Shown here piece after piece: positions 38,134 to 51,310 of a stretch of DNA of 64,000 bases (positions are counted from its first letter, which is position 1; each line of letters opens with the position of its first letter). The DNA comes from Aselliscus stoliczkanus (taxonomy: Eukaryota > Chordata > Mammalia > Chiroptera > Hipposideridae): NCBI GenBank assembly GCA_033961575.1, contig CM066737.1:49018771-49082770 (forward strand), in the 5' to 3' direction. The translations under genes and the position numbers were made by a program. A model generated the notes under the pieces. That model searched no databases. It worked only from the letters and a program-made list of their open reading frames with translations, and was not told the DNA's origin.

Positions 38134-39186
38134 AAACAGGGTGAAGACTCCCCCAATGCACTCCCAAATTGCAGATGAGATTGGAAGCTCAGAGATGAGA
38201 GCTTAAGACCATTTAGTAATGAAGAATAAAAGAAAAGGAGATAACAGTCATGTTATTTCCAGCCACTCTCAGAATAAATTGTGACAGCCTTCCATGTGGA
38301 TTTGCCAATCCAAGAGCATGCACAGTTAATCAGACCGCATTTGCATTTTTTCTTCTACTTCTTTTACTTGACGTTTATATGAATTGGCTTCAGGATCCAT
38401 ATCAAATGGCACCCTGCCAGATTTTTTTCACATAAAAGGAATGCATATATGAATGTATTTTTATCTAGTTTGGAAAAGTAAGAGCTCTATCAGCTTGTGA
38501 GGAATTGACATTTGCCAGTGCACATATACATTTTCTCGTTTCTCAGTGTCCATCTTTGGGTTACATTTTATCAGGAAATCTGAGAAAGTATGTGCATTTT
38601 TCAGCAAGATAGTGATTGGAAGCTAAATGATTAAAAACTGATTTCCAAAATGCTTGAGTGTTGGTAATGAAATAAACTCTTCTATTTATAGATACCTTAA
38701 GATTTATTAGCTGGGGTAGTGGCAAGGAAACATATATAAACATATTCACATATACAGAGAATACATAGAGAGTTATAGATGGAATATGTATTGCCCCTAA
38801 AGTGTTTGAGTGAGTGAGTTTCAGAGGATATTGAGAAAAGAACTGGAAGTTGCAAAATAATCTGTATGTGCAGATCTATGGCCAATAGGTGGAAAATGAC
38901 CCACATGCAGACATTAACAATTTTCTGCATTTTGGCAAGATCAGTGGGCTCATTTTCAGCTAGATAAGAGTATAGGTGAAAAAGACAATTTTCACTTTGT
39001 GGCATGGTTGACAAATGCTGGGAGACTAAAATCTGTTGTTGCCAAAGGATATACCAATCATGTGGAACAAAATGCCAGAACTTACCTGAGGATGCCTACA
39101 TCCGTTAGACTTCCTGGCTGAGGTCAGAGCTTTTGGGGAAGAATTCCATTGTTTCAGCTCAGAAAAATCACCAAGATTGTTCGTTC

Positions 39187-39235
<49 letters not shown>

Positions 39236-39378
39236 AGGGCTTAGGTACTGCTGGGGAAGCCCTCAGGCACTGGAGGTAGTTCAGTAACTCCTTCCTTTTC
39301 TTGCAGAGTAATTAACTATTTTGCCCAACAGTGGCTCCACAGACACTTGCCTTTTCCAAAGTGCCTACTTTAAAAAAT
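38134..39378. other. Unique intron segment
   Basis: No exon or RNA gene is seen. A (CT)n run lies at about 39190-39232. Confidence 0.65.
39190..39232. repeat. (CT)n microsatellite
   Basis: A CT run of about 43 bp. Confidence 0.95.
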
Positions 39379-39387
39379 TCATTCATT

Positions 39388-39493
39388 GGGCCGGCCCAGT
39401 GGCGTGGTGGTTAAGCACTGGTTTGGGAAGCCAGTGGCCCCGTTTCAGATCCCACATATGAGGGCCAGTGACACTGCCCTCAGGAAAAAAAAA
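39388..39493 (+). mobile_element. Short tRNA-headed SINE
   Basis: The head-only form (GGGCCGGCCCAGTGGCGTGG) with an A-tail. The duplication tcattcatt is at 39379-39387 and 39494-39502. It is inserted at the edge of an old L2-like segment. Confidence 0.92.
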
Positions 39494-39502
39494 TCATTCA
39501 TT

Positions 39503-40330
39503 AGATATTTATTGAGCCTCTACTATGTGCCAGGAATTTTTCCAGCAACTGGGATATGAAATGAAACAAAATATAGAAAACCCTTTACTCTCCTGGCACT
39601 TACATTGTTTTCGGAATCAAGTGTCCTCAATAGATTTTTGTATTCATTATTCTGGTGACTATTTTAGGGGCATATCTTACAGAATAATGACTAAAGTGCC
39701 TCCTTTATTAACCGGAAAGCCTAGTGCCCTGATTAAGCTTAGCTCCCCCAGTCCTGTGCTGTTTGGCATAAGTTATGTTTTTCTGTCAGTGGCTTACATG
39801 GTATGTGCACATAATAATCTAAGCTTCTCTGGCCTCTAAGTCTATCTTCCAACCATGTCCTGTCTCTCCTTCTCCATTGTTTTAATTTAAGCCATCATCA
39901 CCTTTCACCTGGACTAATGCATTGTCTTCTAACCCATCTCTGCTTCTATCCACTCCATCCTAGTCTTATCACAGCAACTGGAGTAATAGTTTTAAAATGC
40001 AAACTTGATGGTATCACTCCCGAATATCTCTCACAAATCAAACCAAAACTTCACAAAGTACCCCAGGGTCTGGCCTTTGTCCTCATCTCCAGTTCCATCT
40101 CTTAGAACTCACTAATGGTACCTTATGCTTGAGCCATTTTGAGCTATTTGCACTTCTAAAACCATACTGTATGCTTCCACTCGTCCATGTCTTTGGCCAT
40201 ACTGATGCAATCCTAAAGCCTAGAATAACGTTTTTACTCTCTCTTCCTAACTAGCTTCCATTCATCATTTTTATGGCTTTATTGAGATACAATTCACATA
40301 ATAAAAATTTCATTCATTTAAATGTATAAT
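39503..40330 (+). repeat. L2-related and old L1 fragments
   Basis: The segment 39503-39620 follows the pattern 'atttattgagcctctactat...gccagg', common to L2/MIR-like ends. The segment 39900-40240 resembles L2 ORF sequence ('aaaatgcaaacttgatggta', 'cactcccgaatatct'). The segment 40262-40330 resembles an old L1 3' end ('tttattgagatacaattcac'). All are diverged. Confidence 0.6.
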
Positions 40331-40344
40331 CCACTCTATATAGA

Positions 40345-41346
40345 TTGATCAACAGTAAGGAAATTGAATCAGTCATCCAAAACCTTCCCAAAAGCAAAAG
40401 TCCAGAACCAGATGGATTCACTAGTGAATTCTACCAAATATTCAGAGATGATCTAATAACTGTCTTACTCAAATTCTTCCCCAAAATTGAAGAAGAGACA
40501 GTATTCACTAACGCATTTGATGAGGCCAACTTTACCCTGCTATCAAAACCTGGCAAGAATAACACAAAAAAAGAAATTTACAGACCAATATCTCTGTTGA
40601 ATACAGATGCAAAAATCCTAAAGAAAATTCTAGTAAATCAAATGCAACAATGCACTGAAAAGATTATACATCATGACCAAGTGGGGTTCATCCCAGGGGC
40701 ACAAGGGTGGTTTAACATATGCAAATCAATCCACGTGATACACCACATAAACAAAATAAAAGACAAAAATCAAATGATCATATCAATAGATGCAGAAAAA
40801 GCATTTGACAAGATACAATATCCATTTATGATTAAAACACTTAATAAAATGGGTATAGAAGGAAAACACTTTAACATAATAAAGGCCATATATAACAAAA
40901 CCTCAGTTAATATCATAATTAATAGTGAAAAACTGAGGCTCTTTGCTCTATGTTCAGGAACACAACAGGACTATACTCTATCACCTCTGCTTTTCAGTAT
41001 TGGAAGTCCTACTACTGGAAGTCCTAGCCAGAGCAATCAGGCAAGAGGAAGAAATAAAAGGAATCTGAATTGGGAATGAAAAAGTTAAATTGTCACTTTT
41101 TGCAGATGACATGATGCTATATATAGAAAACACTAAAGACTCCACCAAAATGCTATTAGAAACCACAAACGAATACAGCAACGTTGCCGGTTACAAAATC
41201 AATATACAAAAGTCCATAGCATTCCTGTATACTAACAATGAAATATCAGAAAAAGAAATGAAAAAACAATTCCTTTTGCCATTACAACAAAAAAATAAAA
41301 TACCTAGCAATAAACTTAACCAAGGATGTGAAATACCTATACACTG
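40345..41346 (+). pseudogene. L1 ORF2 reverse-transcriptase remnant
   Basis: The first frame matches L1 reverse transcriptase from '[20 protein letters not shown]' through '[20 protein letters not shown]' and '[20 protein letters not shown]', then loses frame after SPLLFSIG (near 41001). The second frame resumes at 41090 with the catalytic box as FADD ([16 protein letters not shown]). The shift between the two and later stops make it non-functional. Confidence 0.87.
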
Positions 41347-42147
41347 AAAACTAAAGATATTTTTAAAAGAAATTGAAGAAGTCACAAAGAAATGGAAAGA
41401 CATTCTGTGTCCATGTATTGGAAGAATCAATGTAGTTAAAACGGCCATATTAGTCCCCCAAAATACAGATTTAATGGAATCCCCATCAAATTCCCAATGG
41501 TGTTTTTTAAAGAAAGAGAACAAAAATCATCAGATTTGCATGAAACCACAAAAGACCCCGAATAGCCAAAGCAATCCTAACAAAAAAGAACAATGTTGGA
41601 GGTATCACACTACCTGACTTCAGCTTATACAACAGAGCAACAATAGTCAAAACAGTATGATATTGGCAGAAAAACAGACACACAGACCAATGGAATAGAA
41701 CTGAGAACCCAGAAATAAAACCACCTAAATATGGACAGATAATTTTCAAAGAAGAAGACAAAAACGTACAATGGAGAAAAGACAGCCTCTTCAATAAATG
41801 GTGCTGGGAGTATTGGAAAGTCACGTGCAAAAGAATGAGACTAGACTACTATCTGTCACCATATATCAAAATTAACTCAAAATGGATCTAAGACCTGAAA
41901 CAATAAACTGCATAGAGAAAAGCATAGGTACTAAACTTATGAACCTTGGGTTCAAAGATGATTTTAAGAATTTGACCTCAAAGGCAAGGAAAGTAAAAGC
42001 TAAAATAAATGAATGGAGATATATCAAACTAAAAAGCTTCTGCACAGCAAAAGAAACCATGGACAAAATAAACAGGCAACCAATCGAATGGGAAAAGATT
42101 TTTGAAAACAATGCCTCTGATAAGGGGATAATATACAAAATTTATAA

Positions 42148-42258
<111 letters not shown>

Positions 42259-42655
42259 TAAAAAATACTCAACATCACTAATCATTAGAGAAACGTAAAT
42301 AAAAACCACAAGGAGATACCACCTCACATCTGTTAGAATGGCTACCATCAACAAGACAAATAATAACAAGTGTTGCAGAGGCTGTGGAGAAAAAGGAACC
42401 CTCATACTTACTGTTGGTGGTCATGCAGAATGGTGCAGCCACTATGGAAGGCAGTGTGGAGGTTTTGCAAAAAATTAAGAATAGAATTATCATATGACTC
42501 ATCAATCCCTCTCCTGGTTATCTATCCAAAAAAACCTGAAAACATTTATGCGTAAAGATATATGTGCTCCGATGTTCACTGCAGCTTTATTTAGGGTGGC
42601 CCAGTCATGAAAACAACCAAAGTGTCCTTCAGTAGATGATTGGATAAAGAAGATG

Positions 42656-42656
<1 letters not shown>

Positions 42657-42699
<43 letters not shown>
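42657..42699. repeat. (TA)n microsatellite in L1
   Basis: A TA run of about 42 bp near the 3' end of the plus-strand L1. Confidence 0.95.
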
Positions 42700-42704
<5 letters not shown>

Positions 42705-43149
42705 ATAGAATACTATTCTGCCATAAGATGAAACAGTGCCATTTGTCACAACATGGATGATCTTATGATTATTATACTGAATGAAATAAGCCATACAGAA
42801 AAAGCTGAGAACCATATGATTTCACTGATATGTTGTATATAAAACTGAAAACAACAAAAGAACAAGAAAAACAAATGAAGAAACAAAACTCATAGACACA
42901 GAAAATAGTTTAGTGGTTATCAGAGGGTAAGGTGGAAGGGGGTATTAGAAGAGGGTAAAGATAGGTCAAATACGTGGTGATGGAAGCAGAACTGACTCTG
43001 GGTGGTGAACACACAATGTGATATATAGATGATGTATTACAGACTTGTACACTTAAAACCCATGTAATTTTACTAACCATTGTCACCCCAATTAATTTTA
43101 ATTTAAAACACTATATCTATTAAATCCATTTGGTTTAGTGTGTCATGTT

Positions 43150-45255
43150 TTAAACATATTTTTAAAATTTTTCAGTTATGTTTGACATACAATCTTATAC
43201 AAGTTTCAGGTGTACAACATTGTGATTAGACATTTATGTAACTTACAAAGTGATAACCCCAGTAAACCTAGTACCCATCTGACACCATACATAATCATTA
43301 CATTATTATTGACTGTATTTCTTATTCTATGACTGTAAATCCCCATGACAATTTTGTAACTACCAATTTGTACTTCTTAATCACTCCTCCTTTTTCATCC
43401 ATCCCCCAAAGCCCTCTCCCAGCTGCCAATCATCAAAACATTTTCTGTAGCTATACATTTCTTTCTGCTTTGTTTGTTTAATTTGTTCTTTAGGTTACAC
43501 GTATAAGTGAAATTATACGGCATTTGTTTTTCTCTGTCTGACTTACTCCACTCAGCACAATACCTTTAGGTCCCTCAGATGGTAAGATTTGCAGATGGTA
43601 AGATTTCATTCCTTTTGATGGCTGAGTAATATTCCATATCAAGTATTTACCACCTCTTCTTTATCCATCTATCCACCGAATTCTTTTAGTTCTTTTTCTG
43701 CATCTTAGTTCTGTTCTTTCATTTAGGACATGGTTTGGTTTTTTGTTTGTTTGCTTGTTTTATGTTTGTTTTTTTTCTCCCCATTTTGGCTCCCTCCCTG
43801 TGTTTGTTTCTATATATTAGGTAAGGCTGCTATGTCTCTTGGTCTTAGTAGGGTGGTCTTATGTAGTAGATGTTTCTTTGTGTCCCAGTTCTGCAGTCCC
43901 TGTAGTCACCTGAGCCAAGTGCTCCAGGAGAGTTGCTAGTGTGGGTTGTGTGTACCTTCATGTTATAATTGAGCCTTGGTTGCTGTTTACACATCAGTGG
44001 GAGACATTGACCTTCAAGCTGATTGGTTCTCAGGGCTGGCTACGATTACAGTGGAGGAGCTGTTATATAGGCACTGACCATATGGAGCAGAATTCGCTTT
44101 AGCAAGGCACTGGTGTCTGCCCAGTCTGCCCTTTGGGTGAGATTCCCACAGAGGCAGCTAGGTGGTGCTTCAGTTCAGTCCAAAGCCAGTCACCAGGCAT
44201 GTCGACCCTGGGTCTCCAGCAAGGGGCCCTGCAGTGAACCAAGTTCAGCCAAAACCTATGCTCAGGGCCACCTTGCATGAGCCACAAAGCAATCCACAGA
44301 TGGCAGCCACACAAGCTGGGCTTAAAGGTGCTTTGAGAGGCCAAGCCATGAACCGAGGCTGGCTGCCACTAGTGCTGCATTTGGGGCTGCTTAGCAAGAG
44401 GTATTAGGCTCACTGAGGCCAAACTGCTTGTTTGGGGTTGGTGATCCTTTGGGAGATTTTACGACGGTCCACAGTATGAGCCAAGACATGCCATTCGTAT
44501 GGGAAAGACAGTGGAAGTGGCTTGGGTGTTTCCACAGTTGGGGTGCGGTGGGGTGTCAGGGAATGTAGGTTGGGGGGGGTGAACAGGGTTAACCTGGTTA
44601 ATGGAGACACAAAAATGGCATCTGCCTGTATCTACATGCAGGAAGAGGGGAGCTCTCAACCACGTAATAATGGCTTCTCCCAGCAATTCTGTCTGGGAGA
44701 AAGCTGTCCCACCAGTTCTCGCCCCAAAGCCAGACAATACAGCTCCTCCCCATATGTTCCTGGTACCTTTTGAGCTGCTGCCCAAGTACTGGGACCCAGA
44801 AGTGAGTGAGTCTATCATTGAGGAAGTCCATGCATGGAACCATTAAGAGGAACATTTCTACCTACAGCAGCCCTCTGTCTCACTCAGCCACAATTTCTAC
44901 TGGTTTTCACAGCCAGAATTTGTGGCAGACTTTTCTTCCCAGTACGTACTGGATCCCTGGGCTCAGGAACGTTGTGTGGGGCTGGAGCCCCTAATTCCTC
45001 TGGGGGAAACTCCATGGCCAAGATATTCCTCCCGATTTTTAACTGCCACAGGTGAGTGTGCTATAGCCCATTCTGCTTCTCTGCCCCTCGTACCAGACTT
45101 GAGGTGACTTCCTGTGTATCCTTAGTGATGGGACTTCTGTTCAGCTACACTTCAGGCCATTCTCGATGATGGTTGTTCTGTAATTTAGTTGTACTTTTGA
45201 TATGATTGGAAAGGAGGCAAGCATGGTGTATACCTACCCTGCCATAGCAACCAGA
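43150..45255 (-). mobile_element. L1 (-) reduced to 3' UTR plus 5' UTR
   Basis: The 3' UTR and the extreme end of ORF2 (43150-43690) pass directly to 5' UTR sequence (about 43700-45255), so ORF1 and nearly all ORF2 are gone. The 5' end is near 45240 ('acctaccctgccatagcaac'). The flanks 'gtgtcatgttttaa' and 'gtgtcttttaa' suggest insertion into the minus-strand L1 at 43107-48025. Confidence 0.75.
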
Positions 45256-46404
45256 AAATCAGCGTGTCTTTTAAGGCTGCTGTTTCCTTCTTGATTTTCT
45301 GTCTGCAAGACTTGTCCACTGGTATCAATGGGGTGGTAAAGTCCCCTATCATGACTACTACCCTCAATCTCTCCCTGTATGTTGGCCAGTGTTTGCTTTA
45401 TATATTTGGGTGCTCCTATGCTGTATACATAAATGTTTACAAAGCAATATCCTCTTGTTGGATTTTTCCCTTTATTGTTGTGTAATGTCCTTCTTTGTCT
45501 CTTATTATATACATTGTTTTAAAGACAATTTTGTCTGATATAACTATTGCTACCCCAGCTTTTTGTTTGTTTGTTTCTATTCTCATGAAATATCTTTTTT
45601 CACCCCTTTCTTTTCAGTCTGTATGTGTCTTTCAAACTGAAGGGGGTTTGTTGTAGATAGAATATATATGTCTTCTTTTCTTATTCATTCAGCCACCCTA
45701 TGTCTTTGATTGGCATAGTTAATCCATTTATATTTAAAGTAATTATTGATAGGTACATAGTTTGCCATTTTATTATTTCAATTTAGGTTCTTTCCCCTGC
45801 TTTTTCTTAAATAAGTCCCTTTAACATTTTTTGTAATAATGTATTGGTGGATATGATCTCCTTTAGCTTCTTCTTGTCTAGTAACCTCTTTATCTCTTTT
45901 TCAATTTTAAATGATAGCATTGCTGGGTAGAGTAATCTTGATTGTAGTTTCTTGTTTTTGATTACTTTGAATATTTTATGCCAATCCTTTCTGGCCTGCA
46001 AAATTTCTGTTGAGAAAACAGCTGACAGTCTTATGAGAGCTCCCATGTAGGTAACTGCCTTTCTCCTGTTGCTTTTAAGAGTCTCTCTTTGTCTTTAACC
46101 TTTGCCATTTTAATTGCAATATGTCTTGGTGTGGGCCTCTTTAGGTTCATCTTGTTTGAAATTTTCTGACCTTCCTGGACTTTTATGTTTATTTCCTTCA
46201 CCATGTTAGGAAAGTTTTATGTCATTATTTCTTCAAATATGTTCTCAATCTCTTGCTCTCTCTCTTCTCCTTCTGGTACCCCTATGATGTGAATGTTGGT
46301 ATGTTTGGTGTTGTCCCAGAGGTTTCTTAAACTATCCTCACTTTTTATTCTTTTTCCTGTTCTAATTGTGTGTTTTCTCCTATGTTGTCTTCCAAATCAC
46401 TGAT

Positions 46405-46809
46405 TCAGTCCTCTGCTTGATCTAATCTGCAGTTGATTCCTTCTAGTTTATTCTTTCTACTTTCAGGTATTATATCCCTCATTTCTGACTGGTTCTTTTT
46501 AATGGTTTCAATGTCTCTTTTTGTGCTTACTATCTTTTTGTTGAAGTTTTCACTAATTTCTTTGAGCATCCTTATAACCAGTGTTTGGAACTCTGTATCT
46601 GGAAGATCGCTTGCCTCCATTTCGGTTATTTCATATTCTGGAGTTTTGTCCTCTTCCTTCATTTGGGACATTTTCCTTTGTCTCCTCATTTTGGTTGCTT
46701 CTCTATGTTTGTTTCTATCTATTAGGTATACTGCATCTCCCAGTCTCGGAATTGTGACATTATGAAGCAGGTGTCTCTTGGGGTCCAGAGGTACAGTCTC
46801 CCTGATCAC
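46405..46809 (-). pseudogene. L1 ORF1 N-terminal fragment
   Basis: A minus-strand open frame of 134 codons includes, after 5' UTR-derived residues, 'KMRRQRKMSQMKEEDKTPEY' and then 'ESENF'-type coiled-coil sequence (ISENFNKKIVSTKRDIETIK). It matches the ORF1p N-terminus and coiled coil. The true start is probably the Met of MRRQRKMSQ rather than the first Met of the frame. It ends at a stop after RLDQAED. Confidence 0.82.
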
Positions 46810-48089
46810 CTGAGCTGGGTGCTCCAGGGGAGTCTCTTTTGTGGGTTGTGTGTACCCTCCTGTTGCAATTGAGCCTTGATTGCTGTTGTCACATCAGTGG
46901 GTGGGATTGACCCTCAGGCTGAATGTTAGGATTGGCCATGACCACAGTTTTACAAACTGTTTTGAGGTGGTTGATTCCATGGAGTGAGATTCACCCTAAT
47001 GGGCACTGGTTCCAGCTGAGACCACTGTTTGTGTGTGCCACTTTTGGGGCTAATCAAGTAGTGCTCTGTTGTGGTGTGAAGCCGGACACTGGGTGTGTTG
47101 CTTCTGGGGCCTCTTGGCAGAGGTTTTTGTGCAGGCCAAGATCACCTGCTGCTTGTAACAGGCAGCTTTGTAAGAGCTACAAAGCAATCCACAGTTGGTT
47201 GCTGGCTGTCCTGGACCTGGTGGTGCACAGAAGAGGCCATTTTGTGAACCAACATCAGCAGGCACAAGTACTGGGGCTGCTCAGAAAAAGACCCAGGATA
47301 TTCCAAGGCCTGCTGCTGCCTGGAAGCTGCCCTTAAGGCTCATTCTTTGAAAAACCCTTTGTCTGTACTTGAGTTTTATGAGGCAGGGTCTCAGGGAGTC
47401 ACCAAGATGGAGCAAGCAGAGTTCCCCAGACCAATGCAGATTCAGATTTTTCCATGTGGGATGAGGACTCAACACAGTGAAGATGGTGCCTGGCCACAGG
47501 CTTCATAGGATGAGGGCTGAACACAGGGGAAATGGTGTCTGTCCCTCCAGCCCTTCCTTGTATGACCCTAGTGCCTTCTTAGACCAGGGCAAGTGCCTTG
47601 GAGCAAGAGAGTCTGTTTTTGGTCCCTTTAAAATGATGCTTGAGTTTCCAGCAACCTTGACACACAGAATTCCTGTTAATTTTCACAGCCAGATGTTATG
47701 GTAACTCCTTTTTCTGGAACTGGTACTCTGAGCTGGAGAACCTGGTGTGAAGCTGGGACCCCTTGCTCCTCAGAGGGTACCTCTGTAACTGAGATATCCC
47801 TCCCAATTCTCAATCACCACACATGGGTGCTGGGCAGGCCCATTTTGTGTTTCTGTCCCTCCTACCAGCCTTGACATGGCTACTTCTTTATATGCTTAGT
47901 TATAGCACTTATGTTCACCGAGCCTTCAGGTGGTTCTCCAGGTTGATTGTTCTGTACTTTAGTTGTAATTTAATATGATCATGGGTGAAAGCAAGTGTTT
48001 ACCTACTCTGCCATCTTGACCAGAACCTCACAGAGGCATCTTCAAGACTGTTTTCAGGTGTTGCCCCCTCTTGTTTGCCTCCCAGTCCC

Positions 48090-48290
48090 ATGATTTTGAA
48101 GCCTCTCTTCTTGGCTCTAATAATGCCCTTTGCATAGCTCTATCATAATGCAATACTTAGCCCATTGTGTACTTGCCTGTCTCCCCACAAGTAGTGACTA
48201 ACTCATCTTTGAAACCCCAATGTCTAATACTTGGCCTGGATTAGACAAAGTACCCTGTAACTATTGACAAAATGAATGAATGATTTCCAA
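48090..48290 (+). repeat. L2 3'-end fragment
   Basis: The order 'ttgcctgtctccccacaagt', then 'aatacttggcctgga', then 'caaaatgaatgaatga' follows the L2 3' end. It is diverged. Confidence 0.7.
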
Positions 48291-48609
48291 GAAATCCTGA
48301 CAGGGAGAAATGTATCTCAGTGAGTGGGTGAGACATGAGTGAATACACAAGCAAAGCCAGACAGTGAATGCCTAAGTGCCCATTTTTTCAGCTTACTTGC
48401 ACTTGGATAATCATAGCAACCACCAAACTGATGTCTATTCCATTTGTATAGTTGGTATGCAGATTCCAGAATCTAGGGAAACATTAACATAAGTGTTACA
48501 GAGGAAACATATCCTAAAGAAACATTTATGATACAGCAGTTTAACCTTTACCTATGGGACTAACAGCAACACTCTTAGGTCATGTTCCTGCTTAACTTCT
48601 TCAGTTTTC

Positions 48610-48676
<67 letters not shown>

Positions 48677-49769
48677 CTATCTATATAATATCTATATATC
48701 TATCTATCTATCATCTATCTATCTATCTATCTATATCTATCTATCTATCTATCTATCATCTCTATCTCTCAAATCCTCTTTCTCAATCTTTCTCTCCTTT
48801 TTCCCATTCCTGCCTTCCTTTCCTCCTTCTTTCTCTCATTCTCCTTCCCTCTTCCCCGTCCCACACACCATCAGGTTATTTATCTGTATTTTTAAAGCAT
48901 ATTTCAGAATATCTCTAATTAATAACATAGGTCCTTAGATTAAAAAAAAAAGTTAACTTTAGCATGAGCTGTTTAATTGGTCAATTCAATGCACTACATT
49001 TCTTTTTACTTGATTTAATATTTAAAATGTTCATTAGCAGGGGAATATAGAACAATTTGCAAACACAATAGAATATGAAGATGTTAAATATGAAACCATT
49101 TCATTTCAGCATTTTATTGACTACAGGTAAATTGGAGTGCACTCTGACTTTGGTCACCATTGTCTGCTGTTCTCTGTTTTTGTCCTTATTTCAAACTTCC
49201 TCATTCTTCTCTTCTCCTAATTTCCTACCCTATCTTTCCTGTCTCCCTTGTGCTCCATTCCTGACATCTTTCACTCTTTTTTGATTCTCTTCTCCACCCA
49301 TTTTACTGTATGAGCCTTTCTTCATGTTTCATTCTGTGTTTCTCCTCATTTTTTTTTGTTCTTCTTCCTGACTAGCCCCCTTTCTCTTCCTTTCCTTCTG
49401 TTGCTTTCTCCAAGGATGAAGCAAGGAAGAGAGTGGGGGGGGGGAGAGTTGAGCAGGAAAAGACAGAGTGGAGAGAAATTGACAGTATGGCTCTCCTGCA
49501 CCTGTTACATCATCTGCAACAAAAGGGGATGTGCCATCGTCCAAACCACCCATATTTCCTCCCCTTTACGGTAACACACAAAACCTTCTTATGCCTAACT
49601 TTTTTCTCATTTATAAAATTGAAGCAAAATAATACATTGCCAGACTCTGAGATGTTACGGTCAAACTTGTGAATGAATACGAAAATGGTTTGAAATTAAC
49701 CAGACCCTGTAATTAGAAGCACTCAGGAAAGGGTAGGAGGATTATTGCTTTGCACTGAGCAAGGATCTA
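48291..49769. other. Intron segment before the second DCX exon
   Basis: This is unique sequence apart from the CT/TATC microsatellite. Pyrimidine-rich patches occur at about 48770-48870 and 49180-49420. No exon was recognised. Confidence 0.6.
48612..48768. repeat. (CT)n followed by (TATC)n
   Basis: About 60 bp of CT repeats run into about 95 bp of TATC/TATA repeats. An open frame through it is a repeat artefact. Confidence 0.95.
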
Positions 49770-49850
49770 TTGGGTTGTCGGAAAAATCATGACGTATTTT
49801 TTCAATGTTTTTCATTGCAAAAATGCATCATGACTTTTCTGACAACCCAG
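49770..49850. mobile_element. 81-bp palindromic mariner MITE
   Basis: The element starts TTGGGTTGTCGGAAAAATCA and ends with its near inverse ...TGACTTTTCTGACAACCCAG. TA dinucleotides flank it at 49768-49769 and 49851-49852. Terminal repeats of about 25 bp leave about 30 bp in the middle, so the transcript would fold into a hairpin. It lies 191 bp upstream of the DCX exon at 50042. A second copy is at 56805-56885. Confidence 0.9.
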
Positions 49851-49983
49851 TAATTAATTGAGGATGCATTTCTTTCTTTTCTGAGACATATGTTTCTTTT
49901 CACCTTTGTTCTACTCATCAAATCACTTGGTTGCTTGTGTGCCTTGTTTGAATGTTCTTAGTGTCTTCAGAGGGGAAGGATAA

Positions 49984-50256
<273 letters not shown>

Positions 50257-50733
50257 TAGTCCATTAGTATGAAGCCCTGGGAATCCCAGCAGGAGCTAAG
50301 CTTCCAGTAACTTTTATTTATTCCTCTGACCTCTGGTTTGTACTTGTGGTTATATTGAACCAAAATGGAGAGCCACAAAGCTCCCAAATGTACATTCTGA
50401 GCTAATGCTGTTACCAAATGATGGCTCAGGGGATGGGTTGAGTACTTGTTTGTCCAATTCAGAGACATAGCAAAGAAGGCATTAAGGGCAGCTTATGTCC
50501 CCAGGCACAAATCAGTAGAAGTGACATACATATAGCAGTCAAAGAAAGTTTGCACTGAGTTACTTCCTCTAGATTTGCTGGACATCAAAACATTTGATTG
50601 ACTATAGACAGATCCTAGTTTCACTGTGTATTCTTTACCAGGCAGATTCTGGTACAATGCAAGGAGAGAGGGCACATATACATTGCATTGGCCCTGGGCA
50701 CCATTTACACCTCTAACTCATCCCAAGTAAATA

Positions 50734-50944
50734 CCAGGGATGCCCAAAGATGTACATATTTTAAGAGATGTTATCTATGTATTACTTTTCAAAATTGAAT
50801 TGAATTATGATAGTAATGTGTAGAATGACGTTCGCACAAAACTTGGCATTAATCAAATGAATGCTAGCGACGTTCACTGTATTACAATTTTAATACAGTT
50901 TTTTCCTGTCTTGAAATGTGTACACATTTTTTTGGCAACCTCTG
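50734..50944. mobile_element. 211-bp mariner-like MITE
   Basis: The left end CCAGGGATGCCCAAAGATGT and the inverted right end CAGAGGTTGCCAAAAAAATG are similar for about 35 bp, and TA flanks it on both sides (50732-50733 and 50945-50946). It has no coding sequence. Terminal similarity and TA target fit a Tc1/mariner non-autonomous element, different from the 81-bp family. Confidence 0.78.
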
Positions 50945-51117
50945 TATACCATTAAAATAATAGAAGTATATAGATTTTCTAGCCCCATTTCCAAGATTCC
51001 CACTTGTAAGTGTCTTTTGTATAGAAAACCTGGAGTGGTCACTGCCTTGGACCTCATCTCTGAGGTGATGTGAATGTGGTTTCTGCTCTATTACCAAACT
51101 ATAGAGCAGCTTCTTTT

Positions 51118-51220
51118 TTTTTTTTGAGGGCAGTGTTACTGACCCTCACATGTGGAACCCGAACCGGGGCCGCTGGCTTTCCAAGCCAGCGCTTAACCAC
51201 TGCGCCACTTGGCCGGCCCA
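51118..51220 (-). mobile_element. Short tRNA-headed SINE
   Basis: The head-only form with duplication agagcagcttctttt (51103-51117) against agaacagcttctttt (51221-51235). Confidence 0.92.
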
Positions 51221-51310
51221 AGAACAGCTTCTTTTAGGATTCTTTTTTCTTGTGCCTACTCACATGATGTGACATGAAATGGGAAAAGGGAAAAAGCAAC
51301 CAATGGGGCC

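Larger units (their letters stand above)
43107..48025 (-). mobile_element. L1 (-), 5' half, split by another L1
   Basis: A short endonuclease-region piece at 43107-43149 ('attaaatccatttggtttag') appears to join to 45256 onward ('gtgtcttttaaggctgctgt'), with another minus-strand L1 between. From 45256 it carries the ORF2 start, ORF1 (46405-46809) and the 5' UTR to the L1 start near 48025 ('ctactctgccatcttgacc'). The 3' half is missing. The join is inferred by comparison with the intact order at 14480-14560. Confidence 0.75.

Noticed and set aside
48582..48938. 118-codon frame rich in Ser/Leu
   Set aside because: It is a translation of CT and TATC repeats.
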